From the NCBI GenBank assembly GCA_938074585.1, contig CALJEW010000157.1, forward strand, positions 1 through 5,806: a stretch of DNA of 5,806 nucleotides. Direction: 5' to 3'. Positions 1 through 5,806 of this stretch are shown one piece after another. Position 1 is the first letter of the stretch. Every line of letters starts with the position of its first letter. Source of the stretch: an uncultured Rhodospirillales bacterium (GTDB taxonomy: Bacteria; Pseudomonadota; Alphaproteobacteria; Rhodospirillales; Casp-alpha2). The notes under the pieces were generated by a model that was not told where the DNA came from, did not search any database, and saw only the letters and a list, made by a program, of their open reading frames with translations. The translations under genes were made by a program, and so were the position numbers.

Positions 1-15
1 TGAGTCCCCGCTTGA

Positions 16-207
16 GTAACGATCAGATACCCTGCCTTTTGCATTTTACTATCTGTTTGTTCACCCGCCCAAGCCATTAGCTTTGACGAAGCACGCCACT
101 AGCATGCCCGCACGGTTTTTGGGATGCCGCGCCTGGCGGAAATCGCGGCGCTTAATCCCCTAAATCATGCCGCCGCCATCAACAAAGTATTAGAAGGCGG
201 ACAACGA
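16..207 (+). pseudogene. DUF1800-family protein, N-terminal remnant (decayed)
   Basis: Reading the frame that begins at position 16 gives a hydrophobic leader ending in an Ala-x-Ala-like site (ILLSVCSPAQA), then ISFDEARH, a TAG stop at 100-102, HARTVFG, and MPRLAEIAALNPLNHAAAINKVL up to a TGA at 208-210. DUF1800 proteins (PF08811) characteristically begin, after a signal peptide, with a pattern like 'ARHLLxRTGFGxxxAEIAAL..L..AAAxxxLL'. The match is close if the two codons at 100-105 (TAG CAT) were once leucines and the GTT at 115 was once glycine. No ATG is present: GTA at 16-18 sits where an ATG or GTG start would be expected, with stops at 1 and 13 just upstream. Only about 64 codons remain of a family usually around 450-600 residues. 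The function of DUF1800 is not established; its members are exported and often encoded next to DUF1501. The identification comes from recalled family patterns, not a search. Confidence 0.72.
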
Positions 208-472
208 TGAAAAAACATCGGCGTTGGGATCAGGTAATAATTATGACCTATGGCGAATTCGGCCGCCGCCCCAAAGTGAATTTATCCAAAAGAACCGATC
301 ATGGCACCACTGCACCACACTTTATATTAGGTGTTCCTATAAAGATCGTTTCTATAGCGAACAACCTCCCTTAAACGCTCTGGAAGGCGAAAATTTAGCC
401 TATGGCCTCCATTTTAAACAGCTATATGCTAAAGTTACACGCGAATGCTGGGGTTTGGAGGCAATTTTTTAA
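207..472 (+). pseudogene. DUF1501-family protein, C-terminal remnant with frameshift
   Basis: From 207 one frame reads KKHRRWDQVIIMTYGEFGRR, then PKVNLSKRTDHGTTAPHFILG and VPIK. The homology then continues one frame over, from 341, as KDRFYSEQPPLNALEGENL, AYGLHFKQLYAKVTRECWGL and EAIF, stopping at 470-472. Together these match the end of DUF1501 proteins (PF07394, alkaline phosphatase/sulfatase-like fold): 'W..vvvMTYSEFGRR..eN.s.GTDHGTaaPhfvlGg.vkGGlYGeqPsL..L..gdL.y..DFR.lYatv...wlGl'. TDHGT is the family's hallmark motif. One missing base near 333-345 accounts for the frame change (for example, one more A in CCTATAAAGAT restores PIKDRFY). About 85 of an expected 400 or more codons remain. 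A 249-base reading frame opening at a TTG at 224 spans this area, but its first ~35 codons are out of the homologous frame, so it is not a real gene. The remnant abuts the DUF1800 remnant. Confidence 0.85.
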
Positions 473-520
473 ATCATCACTCATTAAATTGTATCTCATG
501 ATGGTTCTCACGACAGAGCG

Positions 521-530
521 TGCTATATAA
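521..530 (+). promoter_or_regulatory. Possible extended -10 promoter element upstream of uvrD
   Basis: TGCTATATAA resembles an extended -10 (TGnTATAAT; the hexamer TATATA matches 4 of 6 positions). The preceding bases (about 500-507) contain no convincing -35. The gap between the upstream remnant and uvrD (473-536) is otherwise AT-rich and featureless, with no terminator hairpin. Transcription would begin about 7 bases after the hexamer, at roughly 536. That would make the ATG at 537 effectively leaderless, or place the ATG at 603 behind a leader of about 65 bases. Consensus matching by eye only. Confidence 0.3.
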
Positions 531-536
531 CGCCTT

Positions 537-2849
537 ATGTCCGATCCTTTTGATTTATCAGCATCAGCTGAACCCGAGCAAGAGCCTCACCCAGGAGCCC
601 CCATGCGCGCACCTGAACCCATACCGGATTCTAGACGCTATTTAGACAAATTAAACGAAACACAATTAAAAGCCGTCGAAACCATTGATGGGCCCTTATT
701 GGTTTTGGCTGGCGCTGGGACCGGAAAAACTCGCGTTCTGACAACTCGTATGGGACATATAATACTTCGAGGGAAATCCCGCCCGTGGGAAATTTTGGCT
801 GTTACGTTTACAAACAAAGCCGCGCGGGAAATGCAGGAACGGGTAGCGGATTTGATCAAACGCCCCATTGAAAGCATGTGGGTTGGCACCTTCCATGCCA
901 TTGGCGCACGTATTTTGCGGCGCCATGCGGAAGCAGCTGGGCTTAAATCCAACTTCACGATTTTAGATACGGACGACCAAATCCGCCTAATCAAACAGCT
1001 AATTGATATTCATGAAATTGATGAGAAGCGCTGGCCACCCCGGGTTATTTCAGGAACCATCCAACGCTGGAAAGACCGTGGATTAATGCCCGACAAAGTC
1101 ACTCCAACAGAAGGCGGCGAAGCTGATGAAGGTCGAGTACTTTCATTATATAAGGAATACCAACAGCGTTTATTAGCCATAAATGCTGCCGACTTTGGCG
1201 ACTTATTGCTATTGTGTTTAAAGCTATTTCAAGAACACACTGATATATTGGCCGAGTACCAAAATCAATTTCGCTACGTCTTGGTTGACGAATACCAAGA
1301 CACCAATGTTGCCCAATATTTATGGCTACGATTACTTGCGCAGAAGCACCGCAATATTTGTTGCGTTGGGGATGATGATCAATCGATCTATTCATGGCGG
1401 GGTGCTGAAGTAGGCAACATTTTGCGCTTCGAAGAAGATTTTCCAGGTTCAGCTATGGTCCGGCTAGAACGCAATTACAGATCAACCCCACATATTTTGG
1501 CAACCGCATCCAGCTTGATCGCCCATAACGAAGACCGGCTAGGCAAAACCCTTTGGACAGAGACCGACGAAGGCGAAAAAATTTTGGTTCGAGGCGTTTG
1601 GGACGGCGAAGAAGAAGCCCGCGTCGTTGGCGATGCCATTGAAGTCTTGCAGCATAAAAAACATAAGCTAAACGAAATAGCGATTTTAGTTCGTGCCAGT
1701 TTTCAAACCCGCGAATTTGAAGAACGCATGATTACGCTGGGCATACCGTACCGGATTATTGGCGGTGCACGGTTTTATGAGCGCCAAGAAATCCGAGACG
1801 CGATTGCTTACCTGCGCGTTATCTTTCAACCCGATGATGATTTAGCGTTCGAGCGCATTATCAATCTTCCCAAACGCGGCATTGGCCCCGCTGCCATGCA
1901 AACTATCCATCATTTTGCACGGTCCGAGCGGATTTCACTGACACGTGCTGTTTTAAGATTGGTCGAGACCGACGAGTTTCGGCCCAAGGTGAAAACAACG
2001 CTTATCATTTTAATGGCTGATTTTGATCGGTGGCGGGGATTGTTGACCGTTATGCATCATCCAGAACTGGTCAGCACGATTTTAGACGAAAGCGGCTACA
2101 CCCAAATGTGGCGTGATCATAAAGCGCCAGAGGCACCTGGGCGACTTGATAACTTAAAAGAAATGGTCGCTGCTTTGGAAGAGTTTGAAAACATCGGTGG
2201 GTTTTTAGAACATGTTAGCTTGGTCATGGAAAATGAAGATTCTAAAAATCTAGATAAAGTAACCATCATGACTTTGCATGGTGCCAAAGGTTTGGAGTTT
2301 GAAAGCGTTTTTTTACCCGGATGGGAAGATGGGCTTTTCCCCCATCAGCGCTCATTAGACGACAGCGGCGCATCGGGCTTAGAAGAAGAACGCCGCTTGG
2401 CCTATGTTGGCATTACCCGCGCTCGAAAACGCGCCACCATCCTTTATGCTTCGAACCGCAGGATCTATGGTAAATGGCAAAGCGCTTATCCATCGCGCTT
2501 CATTGACGAATTACCAACCGACCACATCAGCCATGAGACAAATCCTGGCCTTGGCGCGTCTGGGCGTACGTCAGAACCCTCTTTTGGTTTTGATAACAGC
2601 GATGGATTTCAGCAATCAAAATGGCAAACGCGGCGCAAAGTGCTTGCCCAACGCCAAATTGATGCCATTTCTTATAACCAAACGGACACATCAGAAAGCG
2701 GTCTAAAGTTTGAGACTGGTGAACGTATTTTTCATCAAAAATTTGGCTATGGCAAGATCACGTTCATCGACAACAATAAGTTAGAAGTCGAATTTGAGAA
2801 AGCCGGAACCAAAAAAGTTATCGACAGTTTCGTAAAACGGACCAAATAA
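537..2849 (+). CDS. uvrD: UvrD/PcrA-family 3'-5' DNA helicase (superfamily 1)
   Basis: An ATP-driven 3'-to-5' single-strand translocase and helicase of the cytoplasm. In this family it removes excised strands in nucleotide excision and mismatch repair and clears proteins from DNA. The 770-residue product has every SF1A motif in order: Q motif LNETQ (39-43), Walker A AGAGTGKT (58-65), motif Ia AVTFTNKAAREM (88-99), Ib VGTFHAIGARIL (116-127), Walker B/motif II VDEYQDTN (250-257), III VGDDDQSIYSWRG (277-289), IV RLERNYRST (309-317), V IMTLHGAKGLEFESVFLPG (577-595) and VI EEERRLAYVGITRAR (616-630). A flexible linker (about 661-725) leads to a Tudor-like C-terminal module, GERIFHQKFGYGKITFID (728-745) onward, of the type that contacts RNA polymerase in PcrA and UvrD. 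No key residue is missing, and length is slightly above the ~720 of E. coli UvrD because of the acidic N-terminal extension. The start may be 603 rather than 537. It lies 4 bases upstream of prmA and is probably cotranscribed with it. UvrD and PcrA cannot be separated from sequence alone. Confidence 0.96.
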   Translation: MSDPFDLSASAEPEQEPHPGAPMRAPEPIPDSRRYLDKLNETQLKAVETIDGPLLVLAGAGTGKTRVLTTRMGHIILRGKSRPWEILAVTFTNKAAREMQERVADLIKRPIESMWVGTFHAIGARILRRHAEAAGLKSNFTILDTDDQIRLIKQLIDIHEIDEKRWPPRVISGTIQRWKDRGLMPDKVTPTEGGEADEGRVLSLYKEYQQRLLAINAADFGDLLLLCLKLFQEHTDILAEYQNQFRYVLVDEYQDTNVAQYLWLRLLAQKHRNICCVGDDDQSIYSWRGAEVGNILRFEEDFPGSAMVRLERNYRSTPHILATASSLIAHNEDRLGKTLWTETDEGEKILVRGVWDGEEEARVVGDAIEVLQHKKHKLNEIAILVRASFQTREFEERMITLGIPYRIIGGARFYERQEIRDAIAYLRVIFQPDDDLAFERIINLPKRGIGPAAMQTIHHFARSERISLTRAVLRLVETDEFRPKVKTTLIILMADFDRWRGLLTVMHHPELVSTILDESGYTQMWRDHKAPEAPGRLDNLKEMVAALEEFENIGGFLEHVSLVMENEDSKNLDKVTIMTLHGAKGLEFESVFLPGWEDGLFPHQRSLDDSGASGLEEERRLAYVGITRARKRATILYASNRRIYGKWQSAYPSRFIDELPTDHISHETNPGLGASGRTSEPSFGFDNSDGFQQSKWQTRRKVLAQRQIDAISYNQTDTSESGLKFETGERIFHQKFGYGKITFIDNNKLEVEFEKAGTKKVIDSFVKRTK
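593..605 (+). promoter_or_regulatory. Shine-Dalgarno and alternative start codon for uvrD
   Basis: AGGAG at 593-597 lies 5 bases before an in-frame ATG at 603-605 (codon 23 of the longer reading). No comparable site precedes the ATG at 537. Starting here gives MRAPEPIPDSRRYLDKLNETQ, 748 residues, which still includes the whole Q motif and Walker A. The 22 residues lost are acidic and low in complexity, so no domain decides between the two starts. The stop-free upstream stretch and its MSDPFD opening, a style I associate with alphaproteobacterial UvrD proteins, favour 537. The ribosome site favours 603. Confidence 0.5.
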
Positions 2850-2853
2850 TAAA

Positions 2854-3771
2854 ATGAACATGCCTACCTTTTTATGGCGGATCGATTTCATAATCCCCAA
2901 AGCCCACCGTGAAGTATTTGAAGACATCCTTGAGCCATATTGCCTTGCGTTGACTTCCTTCGAAAATGAAAAAACAAATGAATGGATGATCGAAGGCTTC
3001 ACCGCGACGGAACCCAATTCCAGTGGCATCACCAACAAACTGGAACGGATTTCTGCTGAATGTGGCATTTCAACACCAAAAATTATTTTTGATTTGGTCC
3101 CACCCAAAAATTGGCTTGAAGAAAACTTAATGGATTTCCCGTCCATCCAAATTGGCCGCTACTATATCCACGGCACCCACCTTGACCCTAAAGCGCGGGG
3201 CGGCATGATCCAGTTAGAACTTAATTCAGGATCAGCCTTTGGCTCTGGCGAACATGCAACTACAGAAGGCTGTTTGCGCGCTATGGAACATTTAGCTCGC
3301 CAGTTTGATTTTAAAAATATATTGGATATGGGATGTGGGTCTGGGATTTTAGCCATGGCCGCTGCGAAAACATGGCGCAGGCCGGTTATAGCTAGCGACA
3401 TCGATGATGAAGCCACCCGTGTGACGATCGAAAACGCCAATAAAAATGGCCTTCGAGGCCTAATCCGCGCCACCTGTGGCATGGGTTATTCATCAGAGCT
3501 CGTTCGTAACAATGCACCGTATGACTTAATTTTGTGTAATATTTTAGCAAACCCGCTGGTTCAAATGGCGGGTGATATAAGCCGCCATTTATCAAACGAT
3601 CCAACCCGCCGCCAATTTGTAATTTTATCAGGATTGTTAGAGCGTGATAGCAATCGGGTTATTGCTGCTCACCGGGCACGAGGATTGCATTTGTATAATA
3701 AAATCATCATCAACGGCTGGATGATTTTGGTAATGACGCGCAAGCGTATAAACACCCAAAGTTGGCACTAA
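2854..3771 (+). CDS. prmA: Ribosomal protein L11 methyltransferase
   Basis: An S-adenosylmethionine-dependent methyltransferase that, in characterised bacteria, trimethylates lysines and the N-terminal amine of ribosomal protein L11; usually dispensable. The 305-residue product has the N-terminal substrate-recognition part (1 to about 100, beginning MNMPTFLWRIDFIIP), a linker, then a Rossmann-type catalytic domain. The family signature AFGSGEHATTEGCL (128-141) carries Ser where Thr is usual. The SAM-binding loop is ILDMGCGSGILAMAAAK (156-172), the acidic end of strand 2 is SDID (181-184), the NILANPL motif is at 229-235, and LSGLL at 258-262. Length is normal. A basic tail (about 295-305) follows the last strand. 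The ATG at 2854 follows the uvrD stop by 4 bases with no clear Shine-Dalgarno site, which suggests translational coupling; a second ATG two codons on (2860) is equally possible. The 3' end overlaps the convergent chemoreceptor-like gene by 4 bases. Confidence 0.95.
   Translation: MNMPTFLWRIDFIIPKAHREVFEDILEPYCLALTSFENEKTNEWMIEGFTATEPNSSGITNKLERISAECGISTPKIIFDLVPPKNWLEENLMDFPSIQIGRYYIHGTHLDPKARGGMIQLELNSGSAFGSGEHATTEGCLRAMEHLARQFDFKNILDMGCGSGILAMAAAKTWRRPVIASDIDDEATRVTIENANKNGLRGLIRATCGMGYSSELVRNNAPYDLILCNILANPLVQMAGDISRHLSNDPTRRQFVILSGLLERDSNRVIAAHRARGLHLYNKIIINGWMILVMTRKRINTQSWH
3700..3728. repeat. Perfect 9-bp inverted repeat inside the 3' part of prmA
   Basis: AAAATCATC (3700-3708) and GATGATTTT (3720-3728) are exact reverse complements separated by 11 bases. 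The stem is AT-rich and the plus-strand arm ends in four Ts, then GG. It lies within the coding sequence (KIIINGWMILV), 40 bases before the shared stops of the two convergent genes. It could be a weak bidirectional hairpin ending transcription for both, but the low GC of the stem and short T run make it a poor intrinsic terminator. Chance is a fair explanation. Confidence 0.3.
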
Positions 3772-5777
3772 GCGTTTCTATTTGGATTGTGCCCAATTGG
3801 ATATTGAGATGCAGGGCTTTCATCCGTAGATTCATCTAAAGGGCTAGCCTGTGCCGGTTGCGATGGCGACATTTTAATAATGATGTCGTCCAACAACGAT
3901 TGCAAATATTCCGATTGCGTTAAGAGCTTATTCGTCGCGTCTAACGCTTGATTTGAAGCCATAGAAGCAATTTCATTAGCTGTTGATGTTACTGTTTGCA
4001 TAGAAATTCGAATTGATTGGACGGTACGTTCCGCCCGTTCGGTTGCATCCCGAATTGCATCAAAACGTTGCGACATCCCTTGTTCCGAAAATCCATCTTC
4101 AAAATTTTGACGACCTGGTTCACTGAATGGAATTAAGTTTTCAGGATCATTGGGGCGTTGTGCCTGAGAGTTAGTGTTGAAGGCCAACAAATTGGTTTGG
4201 TCTCGAACAGATGTAACCAAATGGCTTAAGCTTTCAATTTGGCCGGTAGCATCTTGAAGAGAGGCAACTAAATATTCTGTCCGTTCCACATCAGCAGCAG
4301 CCTCGGTCACGTATTCACTGAAATGCGCTAATTGTTGGCTAACCGACGAAATAGGCCCAATACCCGAATTTGATATTAAAGGCGAGGGGACAGATGTATT
4401 TGCACCGTGCATATAAGCAGGCGATAGGCTGGCAACCCGCTCTTCCAAATACTCGGACTCCGTTTCTGGCAGCAGTTCAGGGTCAAATTGTAGTTCTGGT
4501 GGCAATTCTGGAGAGGTTGCGTATGCTCTTTGTTCCGCTTCCAAAGCAACCTCAGCTATAAATGAAGCCTTAGCAGATTCGACTGCGGTCACGGCCTGCA
4601 AGTCCGATTGAGCAATTGCCAAGTTTAATTTTTCGTTCGTCTGTTCCAGTTCAATGCGAAGACGGTCCAACTCAGATACATCATCGCACCATTTATCAAG
4701 AGCCCGCGCCACCTGACCAACGGCATCAATATTCCCACGCCCCGAAATCGAAACATTTCGCTCTCCCGCAGCAATGCGTTGCGCCGCTCCAGCAATAGTG
4801 CGAACGCCCCCCGCCATGCTGCGCATCAAAAGCAGCCCAACAAAAACCAACCACATTAATATAGCAACACTTCCACCGGCAATTGTATAACGAGCGAAGG
4901 ATTGTATTTTTTCTAAATCTTGGGTCGCTAAAATTATTTGGTTTTTCGAGAAAGTTGTTAACAAGTCTAGGCTTGGGGCCACATAAGCCAACAAGTCATT
5001 AAACCGTCCCTGCTCTCTATCTAAGGCAAATCGCTGATTAATAAGCATTAGCATATCTGTCTCATGCGCTTTCAAAAGTTCCATTATTTCTGCTTTAATC
5101 AAACCCGCAATCTCAGCCGCGCCTAGGAACGCATGTAAAGTCCCATAGCGTTTTCTGATCTCATCCACACCTTCGCGGCTTCCAGAAGACAACGTTTCCC
5201 GGCCTTGGCGGTTAATACGGACAATTTGATCACTTAAATTAGAATGCCCGGTTTGGCTAAAGCGGATTTGCAGATTTTTTGTAGTCTTTTGTAGGCGCGC
5301 ACTGATGCCTGTTGCATCGGCAATCCCAAGCACTTTTTCAGCCCGCACAACACCAACAAACTGTTCATCATATTGAACAAGCCCATCGCGTAAAGTCGCA
5401 ATCGATTGACGGATTACTATGCTTTCTGGCAATTGGTTCAGCTTATCTAATGCGGAAGATACAGCAATAATATCGAGATCAAAGGCTTCAGCAGCTGCAG
5501 AATCTTTATTTATTGAGAATTGTTTTTCTTGACCATTGATCTTTGCAACCCCAGTTTCTATCCGCCCAACCAATTCTGCAATGTCTTGTGACGCCCGCCA
5601 ATGGGTCAGTGTTTGAGCAACCCGATGGTCCACATACACGAACATTCCTGCAAAAATAAGAATCGCAAAGAAACTGAATAATAGATACATATTGATACGT
5701 GACGATAATCGCATACTACCCATATGTATGCGATCAGAAAACGCACCGGGCTGCAGATCCAGAAAGCTATGTTCCAT
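3768..5777 (-). CDS. Chemoreceptor-like transmembrane protein (HAMP, divergent methyl-accepting domain)
   Basis: Built like a transmembrane chemoreceptor: a periplasmic sensor relaying to a cytoplasmic helical bundle. In its 669 residues I see TM1 (about 30-49, MYLLFSFFAILIFAGMFVYV), a helical periplasmic region of about 247 residues (50-296), TM2 (about 297-318), a HAMP-like segment (about 319-365, with QRIAAGERNVSISGRGN), a coiled coil (about 366-415), a Pro/Glu-rich linker (about 420-475) and a methyl-accepting-type helical region (about 476-636). The periplasmic size and two sequences, IETGVAKINGQEKQF (73-87) and IMELLKAHETDML (231-243), recall HBM-type sensors; the ligand is unknown. The tip begins normally (DQTNLLAFN, 526-534), but the expected 'AAIEAARAGExGRGFAVVAxEVR' is replaced by TNSQAQRPNDPENLIPFSEP (535-554) and unrelated sequence. 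Coupling to CheA/CheW is therefore doubtful. The Ser/Pro-rich tail lacks an NWETF-type methylation tether. No Shine-Dalgarno site precedes 5777. Met19 and Met22 are alternative starts, and Met22 (MRLSSRIN before TM1) resembles a usual receptor N-terminus. No che gene is in view. Confidence 0.82.
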   Translation of the reverse strand: MEHSFLDLQPGAFSDRIHMGSMRLSSRINMYLLFSFFAILIFAGMFVYVDHRVAQTLTHWRASQDIAELVGRIETGVAKINGQEKQFSINKDSAAAEAFDLDIIAVSSALDKLNQLPESIVIRQSIATLRDGLVQYDEQFVGVVRAEKVLGIADATGISARLQKTTKNLQIRFSQTGHSNLSDQIVRINRQGRETLSSGSREGVDEIRKRYGTLHAFLGAAEIAGLIKAEIMELLKAHETDMLMLINQRFALDREQGRFNDLLAYVAPSLDLLTTFSKNQIILATQDLEKIQSFARYTIAGGSVAILMWLVFVGLLLMRSMAGGVRTIAGAAQRIAAGERNVSISGRGNIDAVGQVARALDKWCDDVSELDRLRIELEQTNEKLNLAIAQSDLQAVTAVESAKASFIAEVALEAEQRAYATSPELPPELQFDPELLPETESEYLEERVASLSPAYMHGANTSVPSPLISNSGIGPISSVSQQLAHFSEYVTEAAADVERTEYLVASLQDATGQIESLSHLVTSVRDQTNLLAFNTNSQAQRPNDPENLIPFSEPGRQNFEDGFSEQGMSQRFDAIRDATERAERTVQSIRISMQTVTSTANEIASMASNQALDATNKLLTQSEYLQSLLDDIIIKMSPSQPAQASPLDESTDESPASQYPIGHNPNRNA
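5708..5734. repeat. Perfect 9-bp inverted repeat over alternative start codons of the receptor gene
   Basis: ATCGCATAC (5708-5716) and GTATGCGAT (5726-5734) are exact reverse complements around a 9-base spacer. On the minus-strand transcript this hairpin would hold the Met19 ATG (5723-5721) in its loop and the Met22 ATG (5714-5712) in its 3' arm. If translation starts at Met22, the structure would cover the ribosome site, or the DNA form could be an operator. If translation starts at 5777, it is simply inside the coding sequence. No regulator family is recognised. Confidence 0.4.
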
Positions 5778-5783
5778 ATCTAC

Positions 5784-5789
5784 ATTATG
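5784..5789 (-). promoter_or_regulatory. Possible -10 element upstream of the receptor gene
   Basis: On the minus strand the hexamer is CATAAT, five of six matches to TATAAT, with 6 bases between it and the ATG at 5777. The corresponding -35 would fall beyond the window edge, so the promoter cannot be judged. If real, transcription would begin at or just inside the annotated start, which favours a leaderless message or a start at Met19/Met22. Confidence 0.2.
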
Positions 5790-5806
5790 GCCGAACTGAT
5801 TACTCG

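Noticed and set aside
224..472. An 82-codon open reading frame opening at TTG, as an intact small gene
   Set aside because: Only its second part (from about 341) is in the DUF1501 frame. The DUF1501 match before that is in a different frame, so the first ~35 codons are noise. It is part of the pseudogene.
518..533. Small inverted repeat GCGT...ACGC around the -10-like sequence
   Set aside because: Only 4 bp per arm, expected by chance; not enough for an operator or terminator.
638..994. Minus-strand open reading frames over the start of uvrD (118 and 76 codons)
   Set aside because: They lie opposite the conserved helicase motifs and show no recognisable protein pattern or ribosome site. They are shadows of the coding strand.
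1099..1395. Minus-strand open reading frame opposite uvrD motifs II and III
   Set aside because: No family resemblance, and it is fully inside a strongly supported gene on the other strand.
2404..2706. Plus-strand 100-codon frame overlapping the 3' part of uvrD
   Set aside because: The uvrD frame here encodes motif VI and the C-terminal module; the alternative frame has no recognisable features.
2781..3146. Minus-strand 121-codon frame spanning the uvrD-prmA junction
   Set aside because: It lies opposite two real genes with a 4-base gap, and the product shows no recognisable domain.
4370..4798. Short plus-strand frames (63 and 60 codons) within the receptor gene
   Set aside because: They lie opposite the linker and coiled-coil coding sequence, with no ribosome site or homology visible.
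1..5806. CRISPR array, transfer RNA, insertion sequence or prophage elements
   Set aside because: No regularly spaced repeats, cloverleaf pattern, transposase or phage protein pattern was seen on either strand.

Overview
The window most likely comes from an alphaproteobacterium of Rhodospirillales-like affinity with moderate GC. This rests on the UvrD-type helicase gene lying directly upstream of prmA, and on PrmA sequence features I associate with that group: the N-terminal 'LWRIDF' pattern, 'DMGCGSGILA', 'NILANPL', and 'AAHRARGL' near the C-terminus. This is recognition by eye; no search was run.

Layout. Positions 1-472 hold no intact gene but the wreck of two. The first part (about 16-207) reads as the signal peptide and N-terminus of a DUF1800 protein, with an in-frame stop and no start codon. 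It runs straight into the last ~85 codons of a DUF1501 protein (about 207-472), which carries a further frameshift. DUF1800 and DUF1501 genes are commonly adjacent in that order, so the simplest reading is a two-gene operon whose middle was deleted, leaving the 5' end of the first gene joined to the 3' end of the second. A 64-base gap (473-536) with a possible -10 element follows.

Next come two co-directional genes that look like one transcription unit: a complete UvrD/PcrA-family DNA helicase (537-2849, possibly starting at 603) and, 4 bases later, the ribosomal protein L11 methyltransferase gene prmA (2854-3771). One serves DNA repair and replication, the other ribosome modification. Their adjacency is a lineage gene order rather than a pathway.

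The rest of the window is a convergent minus-strand gene (5777-3768) for a membrane protein built like a chemoreceptor: two membrane segments, a helical periplasmic sensor, HAMP, a coiled coil and a methyl-accepting-type helical region. The conserved signalling hairpin is largely replaced by unrelated sequence after 'DQTNLLAFN'. Its stop overlaps that of prmA by 4 bases with no recognisable terminator between them. A perfect 9-bp inverted repeat lies over two candidate start codons at its 5' end.

The strongest points for a second look are the collapsed DUF1800-DUF1501 locus and the chemoreceptor with an atypical tip. I see no CRISPR array, insertion sequence, RNA gene or clearly new defence system.
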